This document shows, one piece after another, positions 8,013 to 18,259 of a stretch of 33,052 nt of DNA; position 1 is the first letter of the stretch, and each line of letters opens with the position of its first letter. This stretch comes from Reyranella sp. (GTDB lineage: Bacteria; Pseudomonadota; Alphaproteobacteria; Reyranellales; Reyranellaceae), in contig JAIETA010000086.1 in assembly GCA_019745575.1 (NCBI GenBank), positions 1-33,052 on the forward strand, written 5' to 3'. Under the pieces are notes generated by a model. That model saw only the letters and a list, made by a program, of their open reading frames with translations, made no database searches and was not told the DNA's origin. The translations under genes and the position numbers were made by a program.

Positions 8013-8348
8013 ATGACCTATGTCGTGATCGAGGCTTGCATCAAGTGCAAGTACATGGACTGCGTGGAAGTCTGCCCCGTGGACTGCTTCTACGAGGGCG
8101 AGAACATGCTGGTCATCAATCCCGACGAGTGCATCGACTGCGGCGTCTGCGAACCCGAATGCCCCGTCGAGGCCATCCAGCCCGACACCGAGAAGGGTCT
8201 TGAGAAGTGGCTGGAGCTCAATCGCAGCTTGTCGGCCGAGTGGCCGAACATCACGCGCAAGGGCGAGGCCCCGTCCGACGCCGACACTTTCAAGGACGAG
8301 AAAGACAAGTTCAGTAAGTATTTCAGCAAGAATCCCGCGAAGCGTTAG
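8013..8348 (+). CDS. fdxA: 7Fe-ferredoxin FdxA
   Basis: This is a 111-residue ferredoxin carrying one [3Fe-4S] and one [4Fe-4S] cluster. Cysteines sit at 9, 12, 17, 21, 25, 40, 43, 46 and 50. C9, C17 and C50 match the 3Fe ligands, and C21, C40, C43 and C46 the 4Fe ligands, of Azotobacter ferredoxin I offset by one residue. The C-terminal half ([19 protein letters not shown]) is the usual FdxA extension. AGGAG at 8002-8006 lies 6 nt before ATG 8013, so this start is preferred over the TTG one codon upstream. It is a soluble electron carrier; its partner is unknown. Confidence 0.95.
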   Translation: MTYVVIEACIKCKYMDCVEVCPVDCFYEGENMLVINPDECIDCGVCEPECPVEAIQPDTEKGLEKWLELNRSLSAEWPNITRKGEAPSDADTFKDEKDKFSKYFSKNPAKR

Positions 8349-8630
8349 GCGTCTCGTCACGCCGGGCCACGCACCCCCAAATGGCGATATGCGTCTAGCG
8401 CATAGGTTGACCGTTGCTGAAATGCAACATCGGCCGCGACTCGCGGCCAAATCTCTGGTATAAGGAAGTGGCAGGAAGCGGTCCGGGGTCCGGCCCGCCG
8501 CCGGCTCGGTGTCCGTGTCGGTATCCGAAAGAAACTTACCGATATCGGTCGTCGAGCCTAGCACGCAGGGGAGCGTGCGCGGTGGGTCGCGGTATCGCTG
8601 AACGCGGGGTTTGACGTGAAGGGACTTGAT
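8349..8630 (+). other. fdxA-carD intergenic region with several small palindromes
   Basis: No gene is seen in this 282-bp gap. It holds a TATGCG/CGCATA hairpin near 8395-8403, GTTGC/GCAAC around 8413-8428, a perfect GGCCGCG-ACT-CGCGGCC hairpin at 8432-8448 and the 12-bp perfect palindrome ACCGATATCGGT at 8538-8549. The first hairpins may end fdxA transcription although none has a T-run. The last palindrome is a candidate operator or 5'-UTR structure for carD. No confident -35/-10 pair was found. Confidence 0.4.
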
Positions 8631-9158
8631 ATGGCGAAGCCGAAGAAGACAGCGCCGAAGGCGAAGGAATTTGCCTTTGAGAAGGGCGATTTCGTGGTCT
8701 ATCCGACCCACGGCGTCGGCCGCGTGATCGACATCGAGGCGAAGGAGATTGCCGGCTACAAGCTCGATCTGTTCGTCATTTCGTTCGAGCAGGAGCGCAT
8801 GATGCTGCGCGTCCCGGTGGCGAAGGCGAAGATCTCCGGCCTGCGCAAGTTGAGCTCGCGCAAGATCATGGAGAGTGCGCTGGTCACCCTGAAGGGTCGC
8901 AGCCGCGTCAGCCGCGCCATGTGGAACCGTCGCGCCCAGGAGTACGAAGCCAAGATCAATTCCGGCGACCCTGTGTCGATCGCCGAGGTGGTGCGCGACC
9001 TGCACCGCAATGCCGGACAGCCCGACCAGTCCTATAGCGAACGCCAGATCTACGAGGCGGCGCTGGATCGGCTGGCACGCGAGCTTGCCGCCGTCGAGCG
9101 CATCGACAAGGACCTGGCCACGCAGAAGCTGAACAGCGTGCTGCAGAAGGTAGCTTAG
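8631..9158 (+). CDS. carD: CarD/CdnL-family RNA polymerase-binding regulator
   Basis: This 175-residue protein has an N-terminal RNA-polymerase-interacting Tudor-like domain (FEKGDFVVYPTHGVGRVIDI, about residues 17-75) and a helical DNA-binding C-terminal domain with NRRAQEYEAKINSGDPVSIA. CarD proteins bind the RNAP beta subunit and stabilise open complexes, affecting rRNA and general transcription. A Lys-rich N-terminus precedes the domain. The ATG at 8631 is preferred over the GTG five codons upstream because GAAGGGA sits 6 nt before it. A rho-independent terminator follows. The fdxA-carD order is common in alphaproteobacteria. Confidence 0.94.
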   Translation: MAKPKKTAPKAKEFAFEKGDFVVYPTHGVGRVIDIEAKEIAGYKLDLFVISFEQERMMLRVPVAKAKISGLRKLSSRKIMESALVTLKGRSRVSRAMWNRRAQEYEAKINSGDPVSIAEVVRDLHRNAGQPDQSYSERQIYEAALDRLARELAAVERIDKDLATQKLNSVLQKVA

Positions 9159-9215
9159 GTACGAAGTTGCCCAAGCTGCGGGTCGCCTGACCGCGACCTG
9201 AACACGTTTTCGGAG

Positions 9216-9250
9216 AGGCGGCCGGCCGGCAGGGTCGAGCCGCCTTTTTC
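9216..9250 (+). terminator. rho-independent terminator of carD
   Basis: GGCGGC (9217-9222) pairs with GCCGCC (9239-9244) around a GC-rich 16-nt loop, followed by TTTTT (9245-9249). Outer AACACG and CGTGTT can extend the structure. It lies 58 bp after the carD stop and separates it from the convergent M48 gene. Confidence 0.75.
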
Positions 9251-9267
9251 GTGTTCGCGCCTCCGGC

Positions 9268-10680
9268 CTAAGGCTCGACGATCTTGACCTGTGACAGCCG
9301 CGCCAGCTCGGCCGGCGTCTCGACGCCATTCAGGACCAGCAGCCGCTCCATTCTGAGAGCGCCGTAGGGCAGCCTGGCCGCAAGCTGTGCCGGCGAAGCG
9401 CCGGCCGGCACCACCCGAAGCCGATAGGGCCTGAGGGCTGCCGCCTCCGACGCCGACAATGTCCGGAAAGTGCGCGCCGCGTTGACCAGCACCTCGATCC
9501 GGCGGTCGCGATCCGGCCCCTCGCTCAGCAGGTTGAAAAAGCAGATGCGACCGCCGTGCCGGATCATGACATAGCGCGCCTGGCCAAGGCCGGTGTCGGA
9601 GCCGCGCGGGCGGGCACCGATGGCTGCCTCCGCGCCGCCGATCTCGGTCGCCTGTATGTCGGTCGGTGTCGGCTTCAGCGTATTGCGCATCCAGTCATCG
9701 AGGCGACCTGCGACACGGTCGTTGGAACAGGAGAAATACAGCAACGATCCGTCGCGTCCGACACCCAGCACGCCATCGGACTCGTTGAACAGCCGGAAAT
9801 CGGCCGGCGCCTCGAAGGCGAGCCTCAGCACCGGATGGAGGAACGCCGGCCCGCGCACATAGCCCTCGGCGGGCGGATCGTCGACCGACATGCCGTCGAT
9901 CGCCGCGAGATAGGCGCTCCGGCCGGACTCGCCGGCTGGCGCGGGAACGTCCATCAGCGCGCTCTTCCGCTCGAGAGGCGCAGGGTGGGTCGACGTCGCA
10001 CTGCGGCGGTCGCCCGCCTCCGGCGCCATGCCCATGATCTGCGCCTCGAGCTGCGCCTGCTGGCGTAGCCGGTCGATCAGGGACGCCATCGCAGTCCCGC
10101 GATATCCGGCGCGCACGAGGTAGGCCAGGCCGAGGCGGTCGGCTTCCAGCTCTTGCTCGCGCGAATAGCGCCGCAGGGCGATCAAGCCGTCGCGCGCCAC
10201 CGAGCGGCCGACCGTGACCGATCCACTGACGGCCGCGGCCTCGACGGCGGCATCGAGCACGCCCTGCCGGGCGCGGGCACGCTGGGCGGCATGGCGCTGG
10301 ACAAGGTGTCCGACCTCATGGCCGAGGGCGGCGGCAAGTTCGGCTTCGTCGTTGAGCAGCGCGAGCAGTCCGCGCGTCACGAAGACGTAGCCGGTGGGCA
10401 AGGCGTGGGCGTTCGCCGCGGCGATGTCGAGCACGACAAAGCGATAGGGCCCGGTGAGGCCGGACTGATCGACCAGCTTCTGGCCGACCCGATCGACATA
10501 GGCTTGCAGCGCGGCGTCGGGATAGACGGGGCCGACTTCGCGCTCGATCGCCCCGGGCAAGGTCGGAACGCCGGTACGCGGCGGGATGGCGCCCACCGTC
10601 GGTGGCGGAGTGTTCGCGGGCGCGCAGGCGCCGGCGACGGCAAGCAACGCGACAAGCGCCAGAAAACGGCGATAAACCAC
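9268..10680 (-). CDS. M48-family metalloprotease lipoprotein (BepA/LoiP-like)
   Basis: This protein of about 470 residues starts at GTG 10680-10678, six bases after a strong GAGGAGG ribosome binding site; a longer in-frame ATG start is less likely. The N-terminus MVYRRFLALVALLAVAGAC is a lipoprotein signal with lipobox Ala-Gly-Ala-Cys, so the protein is anchored in the periplasm. The zinc motif HEVGH and the downstream glutamate in SREQELEADRLG are the M48 catalytic elements. A central domain contains FSCSND, and the C-terminal block (about the last 60 residues) resembles the LysM-like domain of alphaproteobacterial members. The probable role is quality control of outer-membrane or periplasmic proteins. 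It is convergent with carD. Confidence 0.92.
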   Translation of the reverse strand: MVYRRFLALVALLAVAGACAPANTPPPTVGAIPPRTGVPTLPGAIEREVGPVYPDAALQAYVDRVGQKLVDQSGLTGPYRFVVLDIAAANAHALPTGYVFVTRGLLALLNDEAELAAALGHEVGHLVQRHAAQRARARQGVLDAAVEAAAVSGSVTVGRSVARDGLIALRRYSREQELEADRLGLAYLVRAGYRGTAMASLIDRLRQQAQLEAQIMGMAPEAGDRRSATSTHPAPLERKSALMDVPAPAGESGRSAYLAAIDGMSVDDPPAEGYVRGPAFLHPVLRLAFEAPADFRLFNESDGVLGVGRDGSLLYFSCSNDRVAGRLDDWMRNTLKPTPTDIQATEIGGAEAAIGARPRGSDTGLGQARYVMIRHGGRICFFNLLSEGPDRDRRIEVLVNAARTFRTLSASEAAALRPYRLRVVPAGASPAQLAARLPYGALRMERLLVLNGVETPAELARLSQVKIVEP

Positions 10681-10764
10681 TGACCCTCCTCGTCGCCCGG
10701 CCGACCTTAGACGCCCGGCCACCGCATCGGCAATTGCCGCAAGGCTGGAACGGCAGCGGCTGCT

Positions 10765-11802
10765 ATGGCAGTGATGGCCGCAGAGACCGACATGCCGCGT
10801 TCAGAAACCCCTCTCCGCTCCGAACTGTTCCCCGAGATCTCGCCGTACGCCAGCGGCATGCTGGCCGTCGACGGGCGACACACGATCTATTGGGAGCAAA
10901 GCGGCAATCCCGAGGGCACGCCCGTTCTTTTCCTGCATGGCGGGCCGGGCGCTGGCTCGGCGCCGGTGCACAGGCGCTTCTTCGATCCGCAATTCTACCG
11001 CATCGTGGTCTTCGATCAGCGCGGATGCGGCCGTTCGGTGCCGCTCGGCGATCTGCACGACAATACCACCGCCCATCTGGTGGCCGATATGGAAATACTC
11101 CGCGCTCATCTCGGCATCGGCCGCTGGCTGCTGTTCGGCGGGTCGTGGGGCAGCACGCTGGCGCTCGCTTACGGCATCGCCCATGCCGAACGAGTGGCGG
11201 GCTTCATCCTGCGCGGCATCTTCCTCGGCGCGAGATCGGAAATCGACTGGTTCCTGCACGGAATGCGCACCATCTTTCCGGAGGCGTGGCGGGACTTCGT
11301 CGAGCACCTGCCGGAAGACGAACGCGGCGATCTGCTGGGCAACTACTATCGCCGCCTCACCGACCGAAGCCCCGACCGGCATCGCCCCGCGGCGCGAGCC
11401 TGGAGCCGCTACGAGGCCGCCTGTTCGACGCTCTACCCGACGGCGCGGGCGCCCTTCGAGACCGATCACGGTGGCTTTGCCCTCGCGCTGTCACGCATCG
11501 AGGCACACTACTTCGCAAACGGCACATTCGTGCCCGAGGGTTGGCCGTGGTCCGACCTCGATCGCATCCGCCGCCTGCCCGCCACCATCGTTCAGGGCCG
11601 CTACGATATCGTCTGCCCGCCGGTGACCGCCGACATGCTGGCGCGCGCCTGGCCCGAAGCGCGCTATGTCGTCGTCCCCGATGCCGGGCACAGCGCGCTC
11701 GAACCGGGCATCCGGGCCGCTCTGGTCAACGCCACCGAGAGCTTCCGTCTGTCGAGCGGTGACGACGATCTCTTCGCGCCGCGCTTTCCCTGGGAGACCT
11801 GA
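10765..11802 (+). CDS. pip: proline iminopeptidase
   Basis: This 345-residue alpha/beta-hydrolase of peptidase family S33 removes N-terminal proline from peptides in the cytoplasm. The oxyanion motif HGGPGAGS (58-65), DQRGCGRS (84-91), the nucleophile Ser127 in GGSWGSTLAL, Asp281 in GRYDIVCPP and His309 in DAGHSA are all present, and length matches the family. In-frame ATGs at 10765, 10774 and 10792 are possible starts; no Shine-Dalgarno sequence decides among them. The dioxygenase gene begins 5 bp downstream, so the two are probably co-transcribed. Confidence 0.94.
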   Translation: MAVMAAETDMPRSETPLRSELFPEISPYASGMLAVDGRHTIYWEQSGNPEGTPVLFLHGGPGAGSAPVHRRFFDPQFYRIVVFDQRGCGRSVPLGDLHDNTTAHLVADMEILRAHLGIGRWLLFGGSWGSTLALAYGIAHAERVAGFILRGIFLGARSEIDWFLHGMRTIFPEAWRDFVEHLPEDERGDLLGNYYRRLTDRSPDRHRPAARAWSRYEAACSTLYPTARAPFETDHGGFALALSRIEAHYFANGTFVPEGWPWSDLDRIRRLPATIVQGRYDIVCPPVTADMLARAWPEARYVVVPDAGHSALEPGIRAALVNATESFRLSSGDDDLFAPRFPWET

Positions 11803-11807
11803 AAGCC

Positions 11808-12863
11808 ATGTCGTTCGAGCTTCCGCCAGAGCAAACTGGTGCCGCCGCCTGGTACGGCCCGGAGATGACGACGCGCAGCGACTGGCTGATGCCGCTCACC
11901 GCGACCGAGATCGCGGAAGTCGAGACGGCTGCAACGGCGCTGGCCGCGCGTGACGCCGATATCGCGGCCATTGCCGCCGGCGACTTTCCGTTGCCGACGC
12001 TCGCGCCGAAGCTCAAGGCGCGGGTGCGCGACGAAGTGTTGAACGGCCGCGGCTTTCTGCTGCTGCGCGGGCTGCCGGTCGAGCGCTGGTCGATGCGCGA
12101 GGCGGCCACGGCGTTCTTCGGGCTGGGCGCCCATCTCGGCAGCGCGCGCTCGCAGAACGGCAAGGGCCATGTCCTCGGCCACGTGCAGGATCTCGGGCTC
12201 GACGTGCACGATCCCAATGTCCGCATCTACCAGACCAACGAACGCCAGACCTATCACACCGACTCCTGCGACATCGTCGGCCTGCTCTGCCTCAAGACGG
12301 CGAAATCGGGCGGGCTGTCGGCGTTGGTCAGTTCGACCACCATCTTCAACGAGATGCGCCGACGGCGGCCCGACCTTCTGAAACTGCTGTTCCAACCGAT
12401 CGCGACCGACCGGCGCGGCGAGGTGCCGGATGGTCAGAAGCCCTATTTCGAGATCCCCGTGTTCAACTGGCACAAGGGCTTCCTGAGTGCGATCTACCAG
12501 CGTCAGTATGTCGACTCGGCGCAACGGTTTGCCGATGCGCCCCGGCTGTCGCCGGCCCAGATCGAAGCGCTCGATCTTTTCGACTCGCTGGCCGGCGATC
12601 CCAAACTCCACATGTTCATGGAGTTCAAGCCCGGCGACATCCAGCTGGTTCACAACCACACCATGCTGCACGACCGCACCAGCTTCGTGGACTGGCCGGA
12701 ACCCGAACGCCGCCGTCACCTGTTGCGCCTGTGGCTGGCGGCCGCGGACGCGCGACCGCTGCCAGAGGTCTTCGCCCAGCGCTACGGAACGGTCACGGTG
12801 GGCGACCGCGGCGGCATCATCGTGCGCGGCACCAAGCTGCACGCACCGCTGCAGGCCGTCTGA
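11808..12863 (+). CDS. TauD/TfdA-family Fe(II)/2-oxoglutarate dioxygenase
   Basis: This 351-residue enzyme has the iron-binding facial triad: H150-x-D152 in RQTYHTDSCD and a distal histidine in VHNHTMLHDRT (most likely H288). Basic residues in ERRRHLLRLWL are candidates for 2-oxoglutarate binding. Members hydroxylate small substrates such as taurine, phenoxyacetates or carnitine precursors; the substrate here cannot be read from sequence. It starts 5 bp after pip, which suggests an operon. The FMEFKPGDIQLVHNHTMLHD block is typical of a large, poorly characterised proteobacterial subgroup. Confidence 0.9.
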   Translation: MSFELPPEQTGAAAWYGPEMTTRSDWLMPLTATEIAEVETAATALAARDADIAAIAAGDFPLPTLAPKLKARVRDEVLNGRGFLLLRGLPVERWSMREAATAFFGLGAHLGSARSQNGKGHVLGHVQDLGLDVHDPNVRIYQTNERQTYHTDSCDIVGLLCLKTAKSGGLSALVSSTTIFNEMRRRRPDLLKLLFQPIATDRRGEVPDGQKPYFEIPVFNWHKGFLSAIYQRQYVDSAQRFADAPRLSPAQIEALDLFDSLAGDPKLHMFMEFKPGDIQLVHNHTMLHDRTSFVDWPEPERRRHLLRLWLAAADARPLPEVFAQRYGTVTVGDRGGIIVRGTKLHAPLQAV

Positions 12864-12884
12864 ATCGCGACCCGGCATGGGCAG

Positions 12885-12912
12885 TTGACCCGATGCGTCG
12901 GCGTCCCTAAGT
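12885..12912 (+). promoter_or_regulatory. candidate heat-shock (RpoH-type) promoter of grpE
   Basis: TTGACC (12885-12890) is followed after 14 bp by CCCTAAGT (12905-12912), which resembles the alphaproteobacterial RpoH arrangement (CTTG-like -35, short spacer, C-rich -10). It lies 38 bp before the grpE ATG. The -10 is less good than that of the dnaK promoter, so this is tentative. Confidence 0.4.
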
Positions 12913-12950
12913 GAAGGCCGCCCGAACACCAGCGAGACGAGGGACAACGT

Positions 12951-13571
12951 ATGGCCAGCGATCCAACCGCGGGCGCGGGCCCGGCGGAGATGCCGGCCGA
13001 CACGCCCGACGCCAGCCTCGACATTCCGGCCCCGCCCGGACAGGAGGCCGCGCGCACCGCAGCCGAGCTGGAGCAGCTCGTCGAACAGCTCCAGGCCGAG
13101 AAGGCCGATCTGCAGGACAAGCAGCTGCGCGCGCTCGCCGAGGCGCAGAATGTGCGCCGTCGCGCCCAGCAGGACATCGAGAAGGAACGCAAGTTCGGCA
13201 TCGAGCGCTTCGCCCGGGACGTGCTGTCGGTCGCCGACAACCTCGGCCGCGGCCTTTCGGCGCTGCCCGCCGACCTCGACTCGATCGACCCGGCGCTGCG
13301 CAACGTGATCGTTGGCGTCCAGGCCACCGCGCGCGAGCTGCAGTCCGTGCTGGAGCGCCACGGCGTCACCCGCATCGAGGCGCTCGGCCAGCCTTTCAAC
13401 GCCGATTTCCATCAGGCCATGATGGAAGTCGAGGATGCGACGGTCCCGGCCGGGACCGTCGTCCAGGAGCTGATTCCGGGCTACCTGATCGCCGGCCGCC
13501 TGCTGCGTGCAGCCATGGTCGCCGTGGCCAAGGGCGGCCCGGCGGTTCCCGCTCCCAGCAACGAGAACTAG
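12951..13571 (+). CDS. grpE: nucleotide exchange factor GrpE
   Basis: This is a 206-residue DnaK co-chaperone that drives ADP release. A variable acidic N-terminus (1-35) is followed by a long coiled coil (about 36-95, with QLQAEKADLQDKQLRALAEA) that forms the dimer. The C-terminal beta domain ends in the family signature (VVQELIPGYLIAGRLLRAAM). GAGGGA lies 6 nt before ATG 12951. dnaK follows after 205 bp with its own promoter. The repressor gene hrcA, often upstream of grpE in alphaproteobacteria, is not here; a dioxygenase gene occupies that position. Confidence 0.97.
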   Translation: MASDPTAGAGPAEMPADTPDASLDIPAPPGQEAARTAAELEQLVEQLQAEKADLQDKQLRALAEAQNVRRRAQQDIEKERKFGIERFARDVLSVADNLGRGLSALPADLDSIDPALRNVIVGVQATARELQSVLERHGVTRIEALGQPFNADFHQAMMEVEDATVPAGTVVQELIPGYLIAGRLLRAAMVAVAKGGPAVPAPSNEN

Positions 13572-13646
13572 CCCATGGGGTCCCGTTCAGTGTCCGGCTC
13601 GTTGCCCGACGGGGCGGAATTTCGTGCCCCTGGATGGGCCGCGCCA

Positions 13647-13675
13647 TTGCAGGTCGGCCAGCAGGACCTATATAG
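13647..13675 (+). promoter_or_regulatory. heat-shock (RpoH-type) promoter of dnaK
   Basis: TTGCAG (13647-13652) and CCTATATAG (13667-13675) are separated by 14 bp. This fits the alphaproteobacterial sigma-32 pattern, in which the -10 element is C-rich followed by TATAT. It lies about 100 bp before the dnaK ATG, leaving a leader of some 90 nt. No CIRCE element was found, consistent with RpoH rather than HrcA control. Confidence 0.65.
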
Positions 13676-13776
13676 CCCCTGTCCCGACCCGGTTTTTCCG
13701 GCGGGTAATCACATATCGGGGGGTCGCTCAGGCGCCTTTGGGGCCTAGCCGATCCGCCTAGCGAGAGAGCAGTAAC

Positions 13777-15720
<1,944 letters not shown>

Positions 15721-15738
15721 GCCGGGCGGACAGCAAGA

Positions 15739-15764
15739 CGGCCTCCCGCTCGCGCGGGAGGCCG
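15739..15764 (+). terminator. strong hairpin between dnaK and dnaJ (attenuator-like)
   Basis: CGGCCTCCCGC (15739-15749) pairs perfectly with GCGGGAGGCCG (15754-15764) around a 4-nt loop, followed by only a short ACCTTTG. It lies 18 bp after the dnaK stop. Partial termination or protection of the dnaK mRNA 3' end would make dnaJ expression lower than dnaK, as is usual; this is inference. Confidence 0.6.
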
Positions 15765-15799
15765 ACCTTTGAGGGGCAAGCGGGGGCTGCGTAGAGCGT

Positions 15800-16921
15800 A
15801 TGTCGCAGGACTATTACGAGCTGCTCGGGGTCGGCCGTACGGCAAGCGCCGACGACATCAAGAAGGCGTTCCGCAAGCTCGCCATGCAGCACCATCCGGA
15901 CCGCAATCCGGGGGACAAGGAAGCCGAGAAGAAGTTCAAGACCGTCAATCACGCCTACGACATCCTGAAGGACCCCGAGAAGCGCGCGGCCTATGACCGC
16001 TACGGCCCGGCGGCATTCGAGGGCGGCAACGGTCCCGGTGGCCCGGGCGGTGCGCACGGTCAGGGCTTCGACTTCGGCTCGGTGTTCGGCGATATTTTCG
16101 ACGAGATGTTCGGCGGCAGCGGTCGCGGCCGCGGCGGACGCGCCGACACGCGCGGCCAGGACCTGCGCTTCAATCTGGAAATCACGCTGGAACAGGCCTA
16201 CAGCGGCACCGAAGCGACGGTGCGGGTGCCGAGTTCGGTGTCCTGCGAGGTCTGCCATGGCAGCGGCGCCGAGGCTGGCTCCAAGCCGCAGACCTGCCCG
16301 ACCTGTCAGGGCCGCGGTCGCCTGCGCGCCCAGCAGGGTTTCTTCACCGTCGAGCGGGCCTGCCACACCTGCCACGGCGCCGGCCAGGTCATCGACAAGC
16401 CGTGCCGCACCTGCGCCGGTCAGGGCCGCGTGCGCCGCGACAAGACCTTGAAGGTCAACATCCCGGCCGGCGTCGAGGACGGCACGCGCATCCGGCTTTC
16501 GGGCGAGGGCGAGGCGGGGGCGCGCGGCGGCCCGGCGGGCGACCTCTATGTCTTCCTCTCGGTCCGCCGCCACCAGCTGTTCGAACGCGAGGGCGCCGAC
16601 GTCCACTGCCGGGTGCCGATCTCGATGGTGCAGGCGACGCTGGGCGGCAACATCGAGGTGCCGACGCTCGACGGCAAGATGGCGCGCATCAACATCCCCG
16701 CCGGCGCGCAAGGCGGCCACCAGTTCCGGCTGCGCGGCAAGGGCATGCCGATCGTGCGCTCGAGCCAGCGCGGCGACATGTACATCGAGATCAACGTCGA
16801 GACGCCGACCAACCTCACGTCAAAGCAGAAGGAACTGCTCAAGGAATTCGAGAAGGCCGGCAAGACCAGCCCCGAATCCGAGGGCTTCTTCAGCAAGGTG
16901 AAGGAAATGTTCGGCGGCTAG
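15800..16921 (+). CDS. dnaJ: chaperone protein DnaJ (Hsp40)
   Basis: This 373-residue type I Hsp40 stimulates DnaK ATPase and delivers clients. The J domain (1-70) has HPD at 32-34 ([11 protein letters not shown]). A Gly/Phe-rich stretch spans about 75-118. Four CxxCxGxG zinc-finger repeats run from C149 to C205 ([32 protein letters not shown]). Substrate-binding beta domains and a C-terminal dimerisation region follow. The ATG at 15800 fits the family. Its stop is only 5 bp from the stop of the convergent dehalogenase-like gene. Confidence 0.98.
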   Translation: MSQDYYELLGVGRTASADDIKKAFRKLAMQHHPDRNPGDKEAEKKFKTVNHAYDILKDPEKRAAYDRYGPAAFEGGNGPGGPGGAHGQGFDFGSVFGDIFDEMFGGSGRGRGGRADTRGQDLRFNLEITLEQAYSGTEATVRVPSSVSCEVCHGSGAEAGSKPQTCPTCQGRGRLRAQQGFFTVERACHTCHGAGQVIDKPCRTCAGQGRVRRDKTLKVNIPAGVEDGTRIRLSGEGEAGARGGPAGDLYVFLSVRRHQLFEREGADVHCRVPISMVQATLGGNIEVPTLDGKMARINIPAGAQGGHQFRLRGKGMPIVRSSQRGDMYIEINVETPTNLTSKQKELLKEFEKAGKTSPESEGFFSKVKEMFGG

Positions 16922-16926
16922 CCCCG

Positions 16927-17646
16927 TCAGCAGCCGAGCTTCTTCGCCACCTCGATCATCGAGCCTCCGACGACGTCCCAGTCGCCGTCCGGCCCCAGGT
17001 CGGTCTTCTGGCCGGGGCCGTGCTCGTTCGGCCGGTGCACGAAGCCGGTGGCCAGGCCGCACTTCTGCGCCGCGCGCAGGTCGTTGTTGTGGGCCGCCAC
17101 CAGCATGACCTGGTGGGGGTCGAGATACATCGTCTTCACCACGCCCAGATAAGACTCCGGATCGGGCTTGTAGTGACGGAAGGTCTCGCCTGAGAAGCAG
17201 TGATCCCAGGGGATGCCGCCGTTCTTGGCCATGTTGATCAGGAGCGCCACGTTGCCGTTGCTCATCGTGGCCACGACGTACTTGCGCTTCATCAGGCCGA
17301 TACCCTCGACCGAATCCGGCCACGGCCGCAGCCGATGCCAGAGGCGCGTGAACTTCCACGCCGCCGCCTCGCCGGGGTGTTTTAGGCCGCGCTTGGCGAG
17401 CAGCATCTCGAAGGCCTCCTTGTGCAGCTCGTCGATATTGGTCCAGGGCAGCTCGCCCTTGCGCACGCGGTGCATCTGCGGCTGGTAGAGCCCGCGCCAT
17501 TCGGCGGCAAAGCTCGTCCAGTCGGTCTCGAGGCCGTACTCGCGGCCGAGCGCCGGCAGATCGGCGATCAGGCTGCCGCGCCAGTCGACCACGGTGCCGA
17601 AGACGTCGAAGATGCAGACCTTGAGATTGGCGAGAGCCTTGGACAT
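16927..17646 (-). CDS. haloacid dehalogenase type II (HAD superfamily)
   Basis: This is a 239-residue HAD hydrolase of the (S)-2-haloacid dehalogenase subgroup. Motif I is FDVFGTVVD with nucleophile Asp14; the core cap region holds RPWPDSVEGI. Motif II is ATMSNGN, motif III Lys lies in YKPDPESYLG, and motif IV-like VAAHNNDLRAAQKCGL supplies acidic and Asn residues typical of the type II group. It would hydrolyse a 2-haloacid such as 2-chloropropionate, but many proteins in this subgroup have unknown substrates. GAGGAAG upstream of ATG 17646 fixes the start. It is divergent from tag, with only 16 bp between the start codons. Confidence 0.88.
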   Translation of the reverse strand: MSKALANLKVCIFDVFGTVVDWRGSLIADLPALGREYGLETDWTSFAAEWRGLYQPQMHRVRKGELPWTNIDELHKEAFEMLLAKRGLKHPGEAAAWKFTRLWHRLRPWPDSVEGIGLMKRKYVVATMSNGNVALLINMAKNGGIPWDHCFSGETFRHYKPDPESYLGVVKTMYLDPHQVMLVAAHNNDLRAAQKCGLATGFVHRPNEHGPGQKTDLGPDGDWDVVGGSMIEVAKKLGC

Positions 17647-17662
17647 TGGGTAGCTTCCTCAC

Positions 17663-18256
17663 ATGGTTTGGAAGCACGATAGGGTGAGCGGCGCCGACGG
17701 CAAGGCTCGATGTGGCTGGGTCACGAACGATCCGCTGTACGAAAGGTATCACGACAAGGAGTGGGGACGTCCGCTCAGGGACGACCGCGCCCTGTTCGAG
17801 CTGCTGACGCTGGAAGGCTGCCAGGCGGGGCTTTCCTGGATCACCGTGCTGCGCAAGCGCGAGCACTACCGCGAGGTCTATGACGGTTTTAGCCCCGAGA
17901 AGATCGTGCGCTACCGGCCGGCCAAGCTCGCAAAGCTGTTGGCCGATCCCGGCATCATCCGGCACAGGGGCAAGATCGAGGCGAGCGTCACCAACGCGCG
18001 GGCCTTCCTCGACCTCGTCGACCGCGAAGGCTCGTTCTCGACGTTCGTCTGGGGCTTCGTCGACGGCAAGCCGCGGCGGAACCGGCCGCAGAGCCTGAAG
18101 GACGTGCCCGCGAAAACGGCCGAAAGCGACGCCCTGTCCAAGGCGCTGCAGAAGGCCGGCTTCAAGTTCGTGGGTTCCACCATCTGCTACGCTTTCATGC
18201 AGGCCTCGGGCATGGTCGACGACCATGTCGCAGGCTGCCACTGCGCCAGGGAGTAG
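17663..18256 (+). CDS. tag: DNA-3-methyladenine glycosylase I
   Basis: This base-excision repair enzyme removes 3-methyladenine from alkylated DNA. C17 and H30, with H188 and C192, reproduce the spacing of the zinc-snap ligands of Escherichia coli Tag (C4, H17, H175, C179). TNDPLYERYHDKEWG and LEGCQAGLSWITVL (with the conserved Glu51 of the base pocket) are also typical. The frame opens at ATG 17663, but a GTG eight codons in (17684) would give a length closer to the family; no ribosome binding site decides. The M81 peptidase gene follows after 3 bp, with its ribosome binding site inside the tag end. Confidence 0.95.
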   Translation: MVWKHDRVSGADGKARCGWVTNDPLYERYHDKEWGRPLRDDRALFELLTLEGCQAGLSWITVLRKREHYREVYDGFSPEKIVRYRPAKLAKLLADPGIIRHRGKIEASVTNARAFLDLVDREGSFSTFVWGFVDGKPRRNRPQSLKDVPAKTAESDALSKALQKAGFKFVGSTICYAFMQASGMVDDHVAGCHCARE

Positions 18257-18259
18257 ATC

